This document shows positions 1-7,554 of a stretch of DNA of 32,589 bases, piece by piece. Source of the DNA: Geobacter sp. (GTDB lineage: Bacteria > Desulfobacterota > Desulfuromonadia > Geobacterales > Pseudopelobacteraceae); the NCBI GenBank assembly GCA_009885845.1, contig VFJW01000091.1, positions 1-32,589 of the forward strand, written 5' to 3'. Below the pieces are notes generated by a model. It saw only the letters and a program-made list of their open reading frames with translations, ran no database searches and was not told where the DNA came from. A program made the translations under genes and the position numbers. Every line of letters begins with the position of its first letter. The first letter of the stretch is position 1.

Positions 1-320
1 AAAACGATCCGGATGCCTACTACCGGCGAAACGAGCGCTTTCATATGGCGATCTATGCGGCGAGTCACAACGGATTTCTGATCGAGGAGGCCGACGCCCT
101 GCATCGGCGTTTAAGTGCCTATCGTCGCCTGCAGGTGCGGGTGCGGGATCGAATGCGTTCTTCTTTTCTGGAACATTCGGCCATTGTCGATGCACTTATT
201 GCCGGTGACGGGGATACCGCATCAGAACTGCTCAGGAAACATGTTATCATACAGGGGGAGCGTTTCGCGGACCTGATTGCTTCACTGTCAAGTTTCGGAA
301 TTTCGGGAGAAACGGTGTGA
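1..320 (+). CDS. GntR-family transcriptional regulator, FCD domain (C-terminal part, cut by window edge)
   Basis: This is the 3' end of a gene that begins outside the window; the frame is open from base 3 and ends at TGA 318-320, giving about 105 residues. They are all-helical and match the C-terminal half of FCD ligand-binding domains: a RFHMAIYAASHN segment, then LEHSAIVDALIAGD, then a LLRKHV helix. Those histidines occupy the positions that bind a metal in FadR/FCD regulators (family knowledge). The N-terminal winged helix is not visible. Such proteins sense small organic acids and repress adjacent catabolic or transport genes. The TSUP permease and the oxidoreductase downstream on the same strand are possible targets, but this is inference. 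The effector cannot be deduced. Confidence 0.85.
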   Translation, partial: NDPDAYYRRNERFHMAIYAASHNGFLIEEADALHRRLSAYRRLQVRVRDRMRSSFLEHSAIVDALIAGDGDTASELLRKHVIIQGERFADLIASLSSFGISGETV

Positions 321-405
321 TCCAGGAAGGTTGCGGCGAAATATCCGGCACATCGACAGACTGAACATAGATAAAGAAAAACATTACACAGAGTAAAGGG
401 GTGTT

Positions 406-1200
406 TTGATAACATACTGGCTGTTCTATTCTCTCACCGGTGCGGTTGCCGGTTTATTTGCCGGACTGTTCGGTCTTGGCGGCGGCGTTATTGTCGTGCC
501 GATTCTGACCTTTCTTTTTACCGCGCAGCATATGCCTGAAATACACATCCTGCACATGGCGCTCGGCACCTCGCTCGCTTCCATACTGTTTACGTCGCTG
601 TCGAGTATGCGGGCACATAACAAGCGTGGCGCAGTAGAATGGCCGACTGCACTGAAGATAGCTCCCGGAGTTCTGGTCGGAGCTTTTTCAGGTTCCTGGC
701 TGGCTGCGCAGATTTCCACCCGTTACCTGAAGATTTTTTTCGTCATCTTTCTCTTTTACATTGCTTTTAGGATAGTCAGGCACATTGCGCCAGAGATTAA
801 GAAACCCTACACTTCCGGAGGAATTTTTGGCGTCGGAGCCTTGATTGGCGCAATCTCCAGTCTTGTGGGAATCGGCGGCGGAACCATGTCGGTGCCGTTT
901 CTGCTCCGTTGCAATGTTTCTATGCACAGTGCAATCGGGACATCTTCGGCGATCGGATTTCCAATTGCACTGGCCGGAGCGGTCGGTTATGCGTTAAACG
1001 GCTCCCGGATCATTGATCTGCCGCCGTATACTCTAGGGTATATCTATCTGCCGGCTCTGCTGTTTGTCGCACTCGCAAGCGTTACGACGGCTCCACTCGG
1101 CGCGAAGCTTGCGCACAAACTTCCGGTGGCCAGGTTGAAGATGATTTTTGCGGGTCTGCTGTTGGTGATGGCACTTAAAATGTTAACAGGACTTTTTTGA
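406..1200 (+). CDS. TSUP/TauE-SafE family membrane permease
   Basis: A 264-residue, strongly hydrophobic protein with about eight predicted membrane segments. It has the internal duplication typical of TauE/SafE (TSUP) transporters: a glycine-rich LFGLGGG motif near residues 21-27 is echoed by LVGIGGG near 153-159, each followed by a VP pair. The family exports or imports sulfite, sulfoacetate and other small anions across the inner membrane; the substrate here is unknown. The start is TTG at 406, chosen because an AAAGGGG ribosome-binding site lies about five bases upstream and no in-frame ATG precedes the first membrane segment. It lies 85 bp after the FCD regulator and 37 bp before the MDR enzyme, so co-transcription with the latter is plausible. 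Confidence 0.85.
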   Translation: MITYWLFYSLTGAVAGLFAGLFGLGGGVIVVPILTFLFTAQHMPEIHILHMALGTSLASILFTSLSSMRAHNKRGAVEWPTALKIAPGVLVGAFSGSWLAAQISTRYLKIFFVIFLFYIAFRIVRHIAPEIKKPYTSGGIFGVGALIGAISSLVGIGGGTMSVPFLLRCNVSMHSAIGTSSAIGFPIALAGAVGYALNGSRIIDLPPYTLGYIYLPALLFVALASVTTAPLGAKLAHKLPVARLKMIFAGLLLVMALKMLTGLF

Positions 1201-1237
1201 AGAACACACGATTACTTCCACTTGGGGGAAAACGATC

Positions 1238-2218
1238 ATGAAGATTGCACGAACGGTACGGCTTGAGGAATGTGGCGGTCCCGAAAAGATGCGCGTTACC
1301 ACTTTAGAACTGCCTCTTCTCGCGGCTGGAGAGGTGCAACTCCGCCACACGGCAATCGGTTTCAACTACATTGATGTCTACCAGCGCAAAGGTCTGTATC
1401 CGCTGCCGCTTCCTACCGGTCTCGGCCATGAGGCTGCCGGAATTGTGGAGGCGGTTGGTCCGGGTGTTGATCAATTCAATCCGGGAGACCGGGTGGCATA
1501 CATGAACGCAGGAGTCGGAGCCTATGCCGACTATCGCAATGTGCCGGCTGACCGGCTGGTCAGGATTCCGGTTGAGGTCTCCGATGAGCAGGCTGCGGCA
1601 TTGTTGTTCAAAGGTCTTACGGCACAGTATCTTCTGAAAAAAACTCATGCAGTCAAGTCGGGAGAGATCATTCTGGTGCATGCAGCAGCAGGGGGTGTCG
1701 GACAGATTCTATGCCAGTGGGCAAAAGGGCTCGGAGCATTCGTGATCGGTACGGCAGGTACGGAGGAAAAGTGCACCATCGCTCGAGACGCCGGGTGTGA
1801 TGTCGCTATCAATTATTCAGATGAACAGTGGCCGGCAGCAGTTGTTAAAGCATCCGGAGGAAAAAAGGCGGATGTCGTGTATGATTCGGTCGGCAAGGAC
1901 ACTTTCCTCAAGTCGCTCGATTGTACGGCACAATTCGGGCTTGTCGTCCTGTATGGAGCGGCTTCCGGTCCTGCGCCCCTTATAGATCCGGATTTGCTCA
2001 ACAAAAAAGGGTGCCTGTTTCTTACCCGCCCCTCGGTCTTCCCGCACAATGCGAACCCGGCAGCATTGCGTGCTAATGCTGCGGATCTCTTTGAGGCAAT
2101 TTCAAGCGGTCTGGTAACCGCACATATCGGAGCCAGGTTTTCTCTCGATGATATCGTTGCCGCTCATAGTGCGGCCGAAAGCAGAACAACTCAGGGTGCG
2201 ACTCTGATTATTCCCTGA
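1238..2218 (+). CDS. NADPH:quinone oxidoreductase-like MDR enzyme
   Basis: A 326-residue zinc-independent medium-chain dehydrogenase/reductase of the quinone oxidoreductase type. It shows the N-terminal GroES-like fold with NYIDVYQRKGLYP and GLGHEAAGIVEAVG (residues about 43-75), then a Rossmann domain whose nucleotide-binding loop is AAAGGVG at 149-155. Catalytic and structural zinc cysteines of alcohol dehydrogenases are absent. Family members reduce quinones or enones with NADPH in the cytoplasm; the physiological substrate is not predictable. The start ATG follows a TGGGGGAA site at 6-8 bases. It converges on moaC, with 71 bp between the two stop codons and no clear terminator in the gap. 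Confidence 0.88.
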   Translation: MKIARTVRLEECGGPEKMRVTTLELPLLAAGEVQLRHTAIGFNYIDVYQRKGLYPLPLPTGLGHEAAGIVEAVGPGVDQFNPGDRVAYMNAGVGAYADYRNVPADRLVRIPVEVSDEQAAALLFKGLTAQYLLKKTHAVKSGEIILVHAAAGGVGQILCQWAKGLGAFVIGTAGTEEKCTIARDAGCDVAINYSDEQWPAAVVKASGGKKADVVYDSVGKDTFLKSLDCTAQFGLVVLYGAASGPAPLIDPDLLNKKGCLFLTRPSVFPHNANPAALRANAADLFEAISSGLVTAHIGARFSLDDIVAAHSAAESRTTQGATLIIP

Positions 2219-2289
2219 GGGTGCACAAAAGTTGCCGTTCCTGATTTTCCACCTGCGTTACATCACTTCGCGCTGCATGCGGAACAGGG

Positions 2290-2778
2290 TCACCCCTCAC
2301 TACCGGTGTTACGCCGGTAGACTCCGCTTTTGCCGCCTTCCTTGAAAAGCAGCTTGATCTCCCCGATGGTTATCGATTTGTCGCTCCCCTTGCACATGTC
2401 ATAAATCGTCAGAGCTGACAGACTGGCTCCGGTCATAGCCTCCATTTCAACGCCGGTGCGCTCAAATGCCCGTACGGTGCAGCGGACGGTGATCAGCCCT
2501 GTGACATCATTTATTTCAAAATCGACCGTGACATTATGGATGGCCAGCGGATGCGAAAGCGGAATCAGGTCAGATGTCCGCTTGGCGGCCATGATTCCGG
2601 CAAGACGTGCAACGCCGAGTACGTCTCCTTTGGCGACTCCACCGGTCTTGACAGCAGTAAGTAACTCCGGTGAGAGGCGTACTTCGGCTGCCGCCACAGC
2701 GGTCCGCATTGTCGGATGCTTTGCGCTGACATCGACCATAATCGCATGGCCGTTTTCGTCAAAATGGTTAAAATCCAC
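2290..2778 (-). CDS. moaC: cyclic pyranopterin monophosphate synthase MoaC
   Basis: A 162-residue protein of the usual MoaC length. It makes cyclic pyranopterin monophosphate from the 3',8-cyclo-GTP produced by MoaA, the first stage of molybdenum cofactor synthesis, in the cytoplasm as a hexamer. Visible signatures are FNHFDENGHAIMVDVS at the N-terminus, K50-G51 in the AKGDVLG loop, the SHP triad at 75-77, MTGASLSALTIYDMCK around 115-130 with D127, and the C-terminal KSGV tail. These correspond to the active-site Lys, His and Asp of the family. The start ATG at 2778 has AGGAG about eight bases upstream. It follows the outer-membrane protein gene on the minus strand by 68 bp. No other moa gene is in the window. 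Confidence 0.96.
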   Translation of the reverse strand: MDFNHFDENGHAIMVDVSAKHPTMRTAVAAAEVRLSPELLTAVKTGGVAKGDVLGVARLAGIMAAKRTSDLIPLSHPLAIHNVTVDFEINDVTGLITVRCTVRAFERTGVEMEAMTGASLSALTIYDMCKGSDKSITIGEIKLLFKEGGKSGVYRRNTGSEG

Positions 2779-2846
2779 GGAGTTTCTCCTGTTGCTGCAA
2801 GCGGGTTTCAGAGATAATGCGGCTCAGCTCTCAATCGTTGCAAAGG

Positions 2847-3782
2847 TCAGTTTTTTGCCCCTTTTTTAACGCCATCATAGGTAAAGCCGAGGCTCAAGAT
2901 CACTTCATTCATCCAGAGTGATTGATGAGCCGTCCCCTGATAGACCGGGATGTTGTAAAGACGGGAGTATGCCACTTTGTCAGTCAACTCAAGATAAACA
3001 GGTTTGACAAGCACCAGCCGCACTCCTGCTTCTATGCCGACGGTCCAGCCATCGAACTGCCACCAGCCGTTACTTGTGCCGAAATAATTACTGAACTTTT
3101 TTTCTCCGACATTATTTTTGTTTCCCAAAACGGTATTGTCAGAGTGCGGTACCATAAGGCCTATTCCAGCTTTACCTATGGCTGCAAGGCTCAGACTTTC
3201 GTTCGTTGCGCCGATCAGCGGCAGGCGCTTGACAACGTTAATCATCAGGTGGTTGGCGCCATTATGCAGGTTATAGCGGAAGGTGTTATCATCAAGCTGC
3301 ATAGTGGTATTGACAGGAGCCCCGTTTATTGTACCGGTTACCGTGGCGGTCTGGCCGTTGGTGGAAGTGTATTTTGTGTGGTCGAGGCTCAGTTCAACAG
3401 CGAGCGTACGATCTTCATCGACGAAGCGACCTATCCGTATATTTGTTTGCGGCGCGAAGAGACCTTTGTTAAAGATCCCGGTGTCCCAACCTGGCTCATC
3501 ATGTCCCTTGACGTTATGGATAGTGAAGTCGTTGCCTAGAGATGGCTGCGAAACATGAATATCGCTCGGCGCCCATGTTTCTTTGTTGTAACCCCAAGAA
3601 AAATACCATTCTCCCTCAGTAAAAAAACGGGTAATGGGCGAGGAGACAGAAGGGGCTGAGGTGACAGAGGGGGTGCTGGAGAGGTCGATCGGAGTGTCCG
3701 GCAGATCGCCTGCCCGGCTGATGGCAGATGTGGAGATTAAAATCAGTGCTGTCAGCAGACAGACTTTAATAGATGGTTTCAT
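2847..3782 (-). CDS. predicted outer-membrane beta-barrel protein, unknown function
   Basis: A 311-residue exported protein when started at ATG 3782, which has a clean AAAGGAG site; an upstream in-frame start at 3818 would overlap the end of dnaB and has no better signal. Residues 1-24 form a signal peptide (a KPSIK basic end, a hydrophobic core, then ISRAGD). A Ser/Pro/Thr-rich linker follows (about 25-50), then alternating amphipathic strands such as GEWYFSWGYNKETW, NIRIGRFVDEDRTLAVELSLDH and YLELTDKVAYSR, ending in VILSLGFTYDG. The strands and aromatic girdle suggest an outer-membrane barrel. I do not recognise the family; a lipid-modifying barrel or small porin are possibilities. The gene starts only 19 bp after the dnaB stop, so it is probably co-transcribed. 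Confidence 0.7.
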   Translation of the reverse strand: MKPSIKVCLLTALILISTSAISRAGDLPDTPIDLSSTPSVTSAPSVSSPITRFFTEGEWYFSWGYNKETWAPSDIHVSQPSLGNDFTIHNVKGHDEPGWDTGIFNKGLFAPQTNIRIGRFVDEDRTLAVELSLDHTKYTSTNGQTATVTGTINGAPVNTTMQLDDNTFRYNLHNGANHLMINVVKRLPLIGATNESLSLAAIGKAGIGLMVPHSDNTVLGNKNNVGEKKFSNYFGTSNGWWQFDGWTVGIEAGVRLVLVKPVYLELTDKVAYSRLYNIPVYQGTAHQSLWMNEVILSLGFTYDGVKKGAKN

Positions 3783-3801
3783 AGCATCTCCTTTAAATGA
3801 A

Positions 3802-5163
3802 CTATTCACTGCGGTCACTCAGGTTCTCAAAACGGGTATGTTCACCAAAAAAGGCCAGACTTACGGTGCCCGTTGCCCCGTTTCTCTGCTTGCCGATGAT
3901 CAGTTCGGCGTTGCGTTCGTGCCCCTGGGTACAGGAACCGTCCCGTTTTCGGCACTGTTCGCAGTAAACTGCTTCGCGGTACACGAACATGATCACGTCG
4001 GCGTCCTGCTCTATGGCACCCGATTCGCGCAGGTCGCTCATCATCGGGCGCTTGTCGGCGCGTTTTTCAAGTTCGCGATTGAGTTGGGAGAGAGCCACAA
4101 CCGGCACACTCAATTCTTTTGCCAGCGCTTTCAAGGCCTGGGAAATCTCGGAAATCTCCTGCTGGCGCGATTCGATGCGAGTGCCGGATTTCATCAGTTG
4201 CAGATAGTCGACAATGATCAGTCCTATGTCATGTTCGCTTTTGAGGCGGCGAGCTTTGGACCGCAGTTCCAGGACACTTATCGCCGGAGAATCGTCAATA
4301 AAAATCTTCGCATCATGGAGAAGTCCGGCCGCTCTTGTTAAGCGAGGCCAGTCGCTGTCATGAAAGTGGCCGGTGCGCATCCGCCCGAAATCAACCCGGG
4401 CGATAGAGGCAAGAAAGCGCATTACCAGATCTTCTTTGCTCATTTCCAGAGAAAATATCACCGAAGCCGTTTTCTTCTTGCTCTCGGCGCTGGCATGTTG
4501 AGCGATGTTGAGCGCCAGAGTCGTCTTGCCCATGGAAGGGCGCGCGGCTATTATGACCAGGTTGCCCGGCTGGAACCCCGCAGTCATCTGGTCGAGATCA
4601 ACATAGCCGGTTGGCACGCCGGTGATGTGTTCTTTGCGCTCATTGAGAGACTTGAGAATTTTGAAGGCCTCTTTGATAAGCGGCTGAATCGGCACATACT
4701 GAGGTCTGAGCTTGTTTTCACCGATCTCGTACAGGTCTTTCTGAGCCTTGTCCAGCAGTTCATTAACATCCGTCTGGTCTTCATAACTGCGGGTGACAAT
4801 TCCGGTGGCAATGGAGATCAGCTTGCGGTTGACAGATTTTTCTTTGACGATTCTGCAGTAATAACTGATGTTAGCCGCTGTCGGGACGTAATCGACCAGC
4901 ATGAGCAGATAGGCAGCCCCACCGATTTCATCCAACTCCCCTTTTTTTCGGAGGGTTTCAGTCAGCGTCACCAGGTCACACGGTTCACGCTTGTCGGACA
5001 GCGCCATCATCGCCAGAAATATCTTGCGATGCACCTCACGGTAGAAATCTTCCGGAACGATGCTTTCCAGCACCCGGTTAATTGCGTCATTATCGATCAG
5101 GATCCCGCCCAGAATAGACATCTCGGCGTCAAGGTTCTGGGGGGGGAGTTTCGGGTCATTCAT
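3802..5163 (-). CDS. dnaB: replicative DNA helicase DnaB
   Basis: A 453-residue hexameric 5'-3' helicase that unwinds DNA at the replication fork. The start at ATG 5163 (MNDPKLPPQNLDAEMSILGG) is chosen over an in-frame upstream start at 5277 because the family begins here and an AAGGAAA site lies upstream; the extra 38 codons would run through a repeat arm. The N-terminal helical domain (about 1-110) and linker are followed by the RecA-like domain: Walker A ARPSMGKTT with K213, Walker B IIVDYLQ with D319, the SQLNRELEKR arginine-rich motif and DLRESGAIEQDAD. Unusual is a short insertion between DVIMFVYRE and the final IGKQRNG motif with C401, C404, C411 and H415 spaced C-x2-C-x6-C-x3-H, which could bind zinc. 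No intein is present. Confidence 0.97.
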   Translation of the reverse strand: MNDPKLPPQNLDAEMSILGGILIDNDAINRVLESIVPEDFYREVHRKIFLAMMALSDKREPCDLVTLTETLRKKGELDEIGGAAYLLMLVDYVPTAANISYYCRIVKEKSVNRKLISIATGIVTRSYEDQTDVNELLDKAQKDLYEIGENKLRPQYVPIQPLIKEAFKILKSLNERKEHITGVPTGYVDLDQMTAGFQPGNLVIIAARPSMGKTTLALNIAQHASAESKKKTASVIFSLEMSKEDLVMRFLASIARVDFGRMRTGHFHDSDWPRLTRAAGLLHDAKIFIDDSPAISVLELRSKARRLKSEHDIGLIIVDYLQLMKSGTRIESRQQEISEISQALKALAKELSVPVVALSQLNRELEKRADKRPMMSDLRESGAIEQDADVIMFVYREAVYCEQCRKRDGSCTQGHERNAELIIGKQRNGATGTVSLAFFGEHTRFENLSDRSE

Positions 5164-5212
5164 GCGGATATTTCCTTGGGCTCTTACGATTTGAGTGTAT
5201 GAGGCAAAACAT

Positions 5213-5221
5213 TGTATAGCA
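5213..5221 (-). promoter_or_regulatory. possible extended -10 promoter element for dnaB
   Basis: Read on the minus strand, bases 5221-5213 give TTGCTATACA, a TGn-TATACA extended -10 element about 50 bases before the dnaB ATG. No good -35 box lies at 16-18 bp spacing; that position falls inside the arm of the adjacent repeat element. Weak single-site prediction. Confidence 0.3.
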
Positions 5222-5230
5222 AAACCGGCC

Positions 5231-5345
5231 TCACGCGACGACGCACCAAAAGTAGGCGCTTTTAGGCGACGTCGCAACGTTTTAAAATCATAGACTCGGA
5301 ATTTGGTTTAAATGACTTTCGTTGCGTCGTAGCGGCGTTGCGTGA
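5231..5345. repeat. intergenic inverted-arm element, ACGCAACG unit type (dnaB-U32 gap)
   Basis: The left arm starts at 5231 (TCACGCGACGACGC) and resumes at 5266-5279 (GCGACGTCGCAACG). The right arm at 5320-5345 reads, in reverse complement, TCACGCAACGCCGCTACG followed by ACGCAACG, that is three 8-bp units of ACGCAACG type. The two arms are inverted copies except that the left is interrupted at about 5243-5265 by a segment containing CCAAAAGTAGGCGCTT, also found at 12291. The interior is about 40 bp. This element fills most of the 221 bp between U32 and dnaB. It has the same architecture as the CACGGAG-type elements elsewhere in the window. Confidence 0.7.
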
Positions 5346-5384
5346 TAAATGGTTCGGCCTTGTACTGCTTCAGATTTTCATTGT

Positions 5385-6620
5385 TCATGCTGATTCAACT
5401 TTCTCTCGTCGCAGCAGATCTCCCGCCTCGACCGCAAACGGTACCGTCAGGAGTATCTGTGAGTTCGGGTTGGCAGCCTCGGCAGTAACAGCTGCTCCGC
5501 GCTCGCCAAGAAGGGAAAAAGACGGCAGAGTCAGAGTATTACACCGCATTCCCGGGCCGATAAACTCGATCAGGTCACCGGCTTTAATCCGGTTGCGCAC
5601 GCTGATCAGAAGGGCTCCGTCGTCTCGGATCTCATCGATGACCCCGACAAAATCGTGGCTGCGGATGTAGGCCGACTCATACTCCTGCCCGACGACCCGT
5701 GGCTGGCCGAACAGGAAACCGGTTGTGTAGCCGCGATGGCTCAATTTGGCCAGTTCCTCCAGCCATTCCGTCCGGCATCTCCACCCAGAGGGGTTCGTCA
5801 GATATTCGTCCAGTGCCTGACGATAAACCCGCAGCACCGAAGCGACGTAGTTAATCCCTTTCATGCGCCCCTCGATCTTGAGTGAGCGCACCCCGCTTGA
5901 GACAAGGGCCGGAATATGCTCCAGAAGACAGAGGTCTCGGGAGTTGAAGATGAAAGTTCCGTTCTCGTCCTCTACAACCGGGAAGTACTCTCCCGGTCGG
6001 GACTCTTCAACCAGGTGGTAGCTCCAACGGCAGGGATGCGTACATTCCCCCTGGTTGGCGTCGCGGCCGGTCAGCATGCTGGAAATCAGACAGCGGCCGG
6101 AATAGGAGATGCAGAGCGCACCGTGGATAAAGGCTTCAAATTCTATTTCAGGGACTTTGATCACTGTCTCTTGAATGTTGTCCAGACTCATTTCGCGTGC
6201 CAGGTTTACTCGGCGGATACCCTGCTGCTGCCAGAATCGGGCCGAGCGCCAGTTGATCGTGTTGGCCTGGGTCGAGAGGTGCAGTTCGCGCCCCGGCGAC
6301 ATCTGCCGTACCGCATCTACAACCCCCGGATCGGCGACAATATAGGCGTCAAAAGGGAGCGGGGCAATCTGCGCCAGGTACTCTTCCAACTCCGGGAGTG
6401 ACTCATTACGCGGATAACTATTGATCGTCAGATAGGCTTTAACACCCTTTGCATGACAGAAATCCAGAGCAGCACTCATCTCATCAAGAGAAAAGTTATC
6501 GGCCATATTGCGCAGGCCGAAGCTTTGTCCGCCAAGATACACGGCATCAGCGCCGTAGTGTACGGCTATTTTAAGCTTTTCCATATTGCCGGCCGGGGCC
6601 AGCAGTTCGGGTTTCTGCAT
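5385..6620 (-). CDS. U32 family peptidase / tRNA-hydroxylation type protein
   Basis: A 411-residue U32 family protein with an N-terminal TIM-barrel-like part (PELLAPAGNMEKLKIAVHYG) and the U32 signature FEAFIHGALCISYSGRC at 161-177. C170, C177, C193 and C197 match the four cysteines that bind an iron-sulfur cluster in the family. Members annotated as collagenase-like peptidases include TrhP/RlhA, which hydroxylate RNA bases using prephenate-derived chemistry; the length and short C-terminal beta domain fit TrhP-like proteins, but I would not choose a single substrate. The start at ATG 6620 (MQKPELL) is preferred over an in-frame TTG at 6632; a TTTGGAA stretch lies upstream of it. It is divergent from the cpoB-like gene and lies upstream of dnaB on the same strand. 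Confidence 0.85.
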   Translation of the reverse strand: MQKPELLAPAGNMEKLKIAVHYGADAVYLGGQSFGLRNMADNFSLDEMSAALDFCHAKGVKAYLTINSYPRNESLPELEEYLAQIAPLPFDAYIVADPGVVDAVRQMSPGRELHLSTQANTINWRSARFWQQQGIRRVNLAREMSLDNIQETVIKVPEIEFEAFIHGALCISYSGRCLISSMLTGRDANQGECTHPCRWSYHLVEESRPGEYFPVVEDENGTFIFNSRDLCLLEHIPALVSSGVRSLKIEGRMKGINYVASVLRVYRQALDEYLTNPSGWRCRTEWLEELAKLSHRGYTTGFLFGQPRVVGQEYESAYIRSHDFVGVIDEIRDDGALLISVRNRIKAGDLIEFIGPGMRCNTLTLPSFSLLGERGAAVTAEAANPNSQILLTVPFAVEAGDLLRREKVESA

Positions 6621-6719
6621 GGGATGTTCCAAATATATAATTAGCCAGCGTTTGATGAAACGCGGAGCCGGATGCTACCATATTCAGTCGGCCAATAAAA
6701 CTGAAAAGGCACCTTTCAC

Positions 6720-6748
6720 TTGACAAAGATGGCTATATCGCTTTAATT
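6720..6748 (+). promoter_or_regulatory. sigma-70-like promoter for the cpoB-like/LysM pair
   Basis: TTGACA at 6720-6725 is followed after 16-17 bases by TTTAATT (6742-6748), a plausible -10. It lies about 30 bases before the cpoB-like ATG, in the divergent gap with the U32 gene, so the leader would be short. Confidence 0.5.
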
Positions 6749-6777
6749 ATGAAAAACATGCGATAAATGGGGGTATT

Positions 6778-7506
6778 ATGCCGTCAGGCACTCGATTATT
6801 ACCATACCTGTGTTTGTCTCTTTTTCTGTCAGGATGTGCCGCCAATGACCTGATGGTTAAACGTCAGACAGAGTCTGAAGCAAAAATAGAATTTCTGATT
6901 CAAACGTCAAAAAAAGCGGAACAGCGTCAGAATGAACTTGATGGCGTTCTGCAGGTTCAGGATGGACGGCTTCAAACAGTAGCCGGAGAGATAATGCAGA
7001 TGAAGGACGAGAATCGTGATCTGCGAGCTTCCCGCGACGAACTTGCCGCCAGAGTTGCGAGTCTGACCCGGCAGTCACAAACCCCCAAGGTAGAGATAGT
7101 CAACCAGCCGTCGTCAGCTAAAGCAACCAGAGAGCCGGGCCCCCCTGCGGAATATTTCAAAGCATTCGGACAGTACAGCGCCAATAATTTTGCTGCAGCA
7201 ATCGCGTCGTTTGAGTCTTTTCTCGCCAACAATCCTCAAAGCGACTACGCTGCCAATGCCGTCTACTGGATAGGTGAGTGTCACTACACTCTTTCGGATC
7301 TTCCCAAAGCAAAAGAAGCATTTTCGAGAGTTGCGGACAGCTACCCGAAAAGCACTAAAACGCCTGATGCGCTCTTAAAACTTGGCTATACGCTTGCGGC
7401 CATGAAAGAAAAGGATCAGGCAACGGCCATATTTGAGAGAATTATTACGACATATCCAAGCAGCCCTGCTGCAGTAAAGGCCCGTGAACGTCTCAATGCG
7501 AATTGA
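6778..7506 (+). CDS. CpoB/YbgF-like TPR lipoprotein
   Basis: A 242-residue envelope protein. Residues 1-20 are a lipoprotein signal with lipobox LSGC and acylated C20. A coiled coil follows (about 30-105, rich in Gln, Glu, Lys and Arg, like the YbgF trimerisation segment), then a linker, then about three tetratricopeptide repeats (from about 125: EYFKAFGQYSANNFAAAIASFESFL, NAVYWIGECHYTLSDLPKAKEAF, ALLKLGYTLAAMKEKDQATAIF in overlapping succession). CpoB links Tol-Pal constriction to peptidoglycan synthesis in the periplasm. Here tolB and pal are not adjacent; a LysM protein follows instead. Most CpoB proteins have a cleavable, non-lipid signal, so the lipobox is a variation. A GGGGG ribosome-binding site lies upstream. 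Confidence 0.85.
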   Translation: MPSGTRLLPYLCLSLFLSGCAANDLMVKRQTESEAKIEFLIQTSKKAEQRQNELDGVLQVQDGRLQTVAGEIMQMKDENRDLRASRDELAARVASLTRQSQTPKVEIVNQPSSAKATREPGPPAEYFKAFGQYSANNFAAAIASFESFLANNPQSDYAANAVYWIGECHYTLSDLPKAKEAFSRVADSYPKSTKTPDALLKLGYTLAAMKEKDQATAIFERIITTYPSSPAAVKARERLNAN

Positions 7507-7554
7507 GCCTGCCTGTCCTGCAGTCATACTTCAAAGGCACATGAGGTGTACTCC

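Noticed and set aside
2219-2289. Bidirectional terminator between the converging MDR and moaC genes.
   Set aside because: Only a weak GGTG/CACC pairing is present with no T run on either strand.
4360-5202. A 280-codon open frame on the + strand opposite dnaB, and a 235-codon frame at 3634-4341.
   Set aside because: Both are antisense shadows of dnaB and the barrel gene; neither has a recognisable motif, while the minus-strand proteins have complete family signatures.
5164-5277. Longer dnaB start adding 38 codons.
   Set aside because: The added peptide does not resemble DnaB, runs through a repeat arm, and the downstream ATG has a good ribosome-binding site and the canonical N-terminus.
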